This document shows positions 62,435 to 64,000 of a DNA stretch of 64,000 nt, piece by piece. The position numbers and the translations under genes are program-made. The stretch lies in NCBI GenBank assembly GCA_001464035.1, contig LNEC01000017.1, forward strand, positions 372,001-436,000, given 5' to 3'. The notes beneath the pieces are model-generated. The model worked only from the letters and a program-made list of their open reading frames with translations, made no database searches and had not been told where the DNA came from. The stretch is from Bradyrhizobiaceae bacterium Ga0074131 (lineage in GTDB: Bacteria > Pseudomonadota > Alphaproteobacteria > Rhizobiales > Xanthobacteraceae). Numbering within the stretch: the stretch's first letter is position 1; the number at the start of each line of letters is the position of its first letter.

Positions 62435-64000
62435 GCGGTCTTTCGTCCAGCCAGCCGTACCCCGGACTGCGCCCGTTTGAACAAGGCGACCAGGACTACT
62501 TCTTCGGCCGTGAAACGCAGACACGGGGCCTTCGGCAGAAGCTCGACGCCAGTCGTCTGGTCGCCGTCGTCGGCCGCTCGGGTTGCGGCAAATCCTCGCT
62601 GGTGAAAGCCGGCCTTATTCCCTTGCTTGCCAAGGAGAACGCCGAGGGCGAGCCGATCTGGCGCATGGCGCTGTTTCGACCGCAGGGCCGGCCGGTCGAA
62701 GAACTCGGCAAGGCGCTGCTCGAGCTTCTGCCCGGCGGACCGAACGAAACCAGGGAACTGCGCCGCAGCCGGCTAGCCGCCATGCTGTCCCGCAGCAGCC
62801 AGGGATTGGTCGAGGCCGCCGGCGAACTCGGCCTTCCCTCCTCCGGCCGCCTGCTCATCATCGTCGATCAGTTCGAGGAAATTTTCCGGTTCGAGGATCC
62901 GAGCGGCAGGAGCGCCGACGAGGCGACCGCCTTCGTGCGGCTTCTGATCGAGGCGATCAGCGCCGAGACGCCGAGAATCAACGTCATCCTGACCATGCGG
63001 CTGGATTTTCTCGGCGATTGCGCGCGCTTCCAGCGGCTTCCGGAGGCCATCAGCGACGGCCAGTATCTGGTGCCCAATCTCAGCCGCGCCGAGCGACGCG
63101 CCGCCATCGAAGCGCCGGCGAAAAAGGCCGGAAAGCCGATCAGGCCGGAAGTCACGCAGCGGCTGCTCAACGAAGTCGGCGAAGATCCCGACCAACTGCC
63201 GGTGCTCCAGCACGTGCTGATGCGCATGTGGCAGCATGCAGGCCCAGCTGCCGAGATTTCGCTGGACGACTACACCGGCGCCGGAGGCGTCAAGGAAGCC
63301 ATCTCGCGCCACGCCGACCAGATCTACGGCGCGTTGCCGAGCGATGGCCACCGCTGGGCAGCCGAGCGTCTGTTCAAGGCGATCTCGGAACGCGACCGCC
63401 GCAGCCGCTCGATCCGCCGCGCCACCCTGTTCCGCGACATCGCGGCCATCATCGCGGGCGACAACGCGACGACGCCGGCCGCCGCGAGCGAGAAAAGGCT
63501 TCGCGAAGTCGTCGAGGCGTTCCGCGCACCCAATTGTTGCTTTCTGATGCCACCCGCCGAGCAGGAGCTTACGCCGGACACGGTGATCGACATCTCGCAT
63601 GAGAGCCTGCTGCGCGGCTGGAGCAAGATCACCGGTGAAACCGGGTCCGCCGGCTGGATTGCCGAGGAGGAGCGCGACGGACGCACCTACGCAAGTCTTC
63701 TGGAAGCCGCCGAAAACGAGTCGATCCTTCCGCCAAAAGTTGCCCATCAGCGCAAGCGATGGTGGGACAGTGCCCGCCCGAACGCGGCATGGGCAAGACG
63801 GTATGGCAACAAGTTTGAAACCGTCGAGAGCTTCATGCGAGCGAGCGCGACCCGCGCGGTGGTTCGGCGCTTTGCGATCGTCGCGCTCATCGCGCTGGCT
63901 GCGACCGCGATCGTCGCAGGCTCGCTGTTCTATTCGTACTACAGGGGCGGACAGGCACAGTACGCGGAGCTTGACGCCAGGCACAAGGAACTGGACGCCA
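62431..64000 (+). CDS. nSTAND1-type NTPase with membrane span (3' end outside the window)
   Basis: At least 523 residues from GTG 62431 (VSGLSSSQPYPGLRPFEQGD), still open at the window edge. The N-terminal YPGLRPFEQGDQDYFFGRE is the start of novel STAND NTPase 1. Walker A is VVGRSGCGKSS at 46-56, Walker B LLIIVDQFEEIF at 141-152, and later LRWVPNLSRAERRAAIEAPAKK-like and DQLPVLQHVLMRMWQ segments complete the nSTAND1 helical part. A hydrophobic span (FAIVALIALAATAIVAGSLF) begins at about 481, followed by coiled residues. Repeats such as WD40 are common after this but not yet visible. It is translationally coupled to the TIR gene. Confidence 0.88.
   Translation, partial: MSGLSSSQPYPGLRPFEQGDQDYFFGRETQTRGLRQKLDASRLVAVVGRSGCGKSSLVKAGLIPLLAKENAEGEPIWRMALFRPQGRPVEELGKALLELLPGGPNETRELRRSRLAAMLSRSSQGLVEAAGELGLPSSGRLLIIVDQFEEIFRFEDPSGRSADEATAFVRLLIEAISAETPRINVILTMRLDFLGDCARFQRLPEAISDGQYLVPNLSRAERRAAIEAPAKKAGKPIRPEVTQRLLNEVGEDPDQLPVLQHVLMRMWQHAGPAAEISLDDYTGAGGVKEAISRHADQIYGALPSDGHRWAAERLFKAISERDRRSRSIRRATLFRDIAAIIAGDNATTPAAASEKRLREVVEAFRAPNCCFLMPPAEQELTPDTVIDISHESLLRGWSKITGETGSAGWIAEEERDGRTYASLLEAAENESILPPKVAHQRKRWWDSARPNAAWARRYGNKFETVESFMRASATRAVVRRFAIVALIALAATAIVAGSLFYSYYRGGQAQYAELDARHKELDA

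Overview
The window is a high-GC alphaproteobacterial chromosome segment, most like Bradyrhizobium or a close relative in the Nitrobacteraceae. This rests on three things visible in the sequence. The recA promoter carries a GTTC-N7-GTTC LexA box typical of alphaproteobacteria. Two FNR/FixK-type sites (TTGAY-N4-ATCAA) lie in front of small membrane-protein genes. Several palindromic or dispersed repeats resemble those common in Bradyrhizobium genomes. No rRNA, tRNA, insertion sequence, phage gene or CRISPR array was seen.

Layout. 0-2.6 kb: an acyl-CoA dehydrogenase start, an OsmC protein and a divergent TetR regulator, then an islet of three stacked repeats. 2.6-16 kb: housekeeping genes, namely a TrmJ-type tRNA methyltransferase fused to a DUF559 nuclease-like domain, icd, a cyclic-nucleotide-gated K+ channel, alaS, the glycine cleavage operon gcvT-gcvH-gcvP behind a tandem glycine riboswitch, and recA. 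16-21.3 kb: small regulatory and stress genes (two PilZ proteins, two Crp/Fnr paralogues, a PaaI-type thioesterase, an HdeA-like chaperone). 21.3-26 kb: a complete five-gene branched-chain-amino-acid-type (HAAT) ABC importer. 26-30 kb: folE, an RpoE-ChrR-type sigma/anti-sigma pair, a DUF2177 protein and a second ECF sigma factor. 30-34.6 kb: an MFS transporter and a DevBCA-type efflux pump. 34.7-40.8 kb: a PQQ dehydrogenase, a secreted caspase-like protein, a methyltransferase, a nucleoside phosphorylase and two FixK-site small-gene units. 41-45.4 kb: a GNAT and JmjC-like cupin pair, a repeat copy, a NIPSNAP protein and a DsbA/FrnE-like oxidoreductase.

45.6-53.7 kb is one coherent amide-utilisation locus: an AmiC-like sensor without a signal peptide, an amidase whose Lys96/Ser171/Ser195 spacing matches the Rhodococcus amidase family, a full HAAT importer with a Tat-exported binding protein, and a divergent MarR regulator. 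53.9-57.5 kb holds an XRE regulator, a truncated haemoglobin and an Rrf2/NsrR-like repressor sharing a 25-bp palindrome (a likely nitric-oxide response unit), and a bacterial SET-domain protein with a histone-like basic tail. 57.7-61.3 kb has a TetR regulator divergent from a carotenoid-cleavage-type dioxygenase, with a duplicated operator, plus small membrane proteins. The window ends in a translationally coupled TIR-domain gene and nSTAND NTPase gene (61.4-64 kb, the second cut off). This is the best candidate for an undescribed immune or signalling system.
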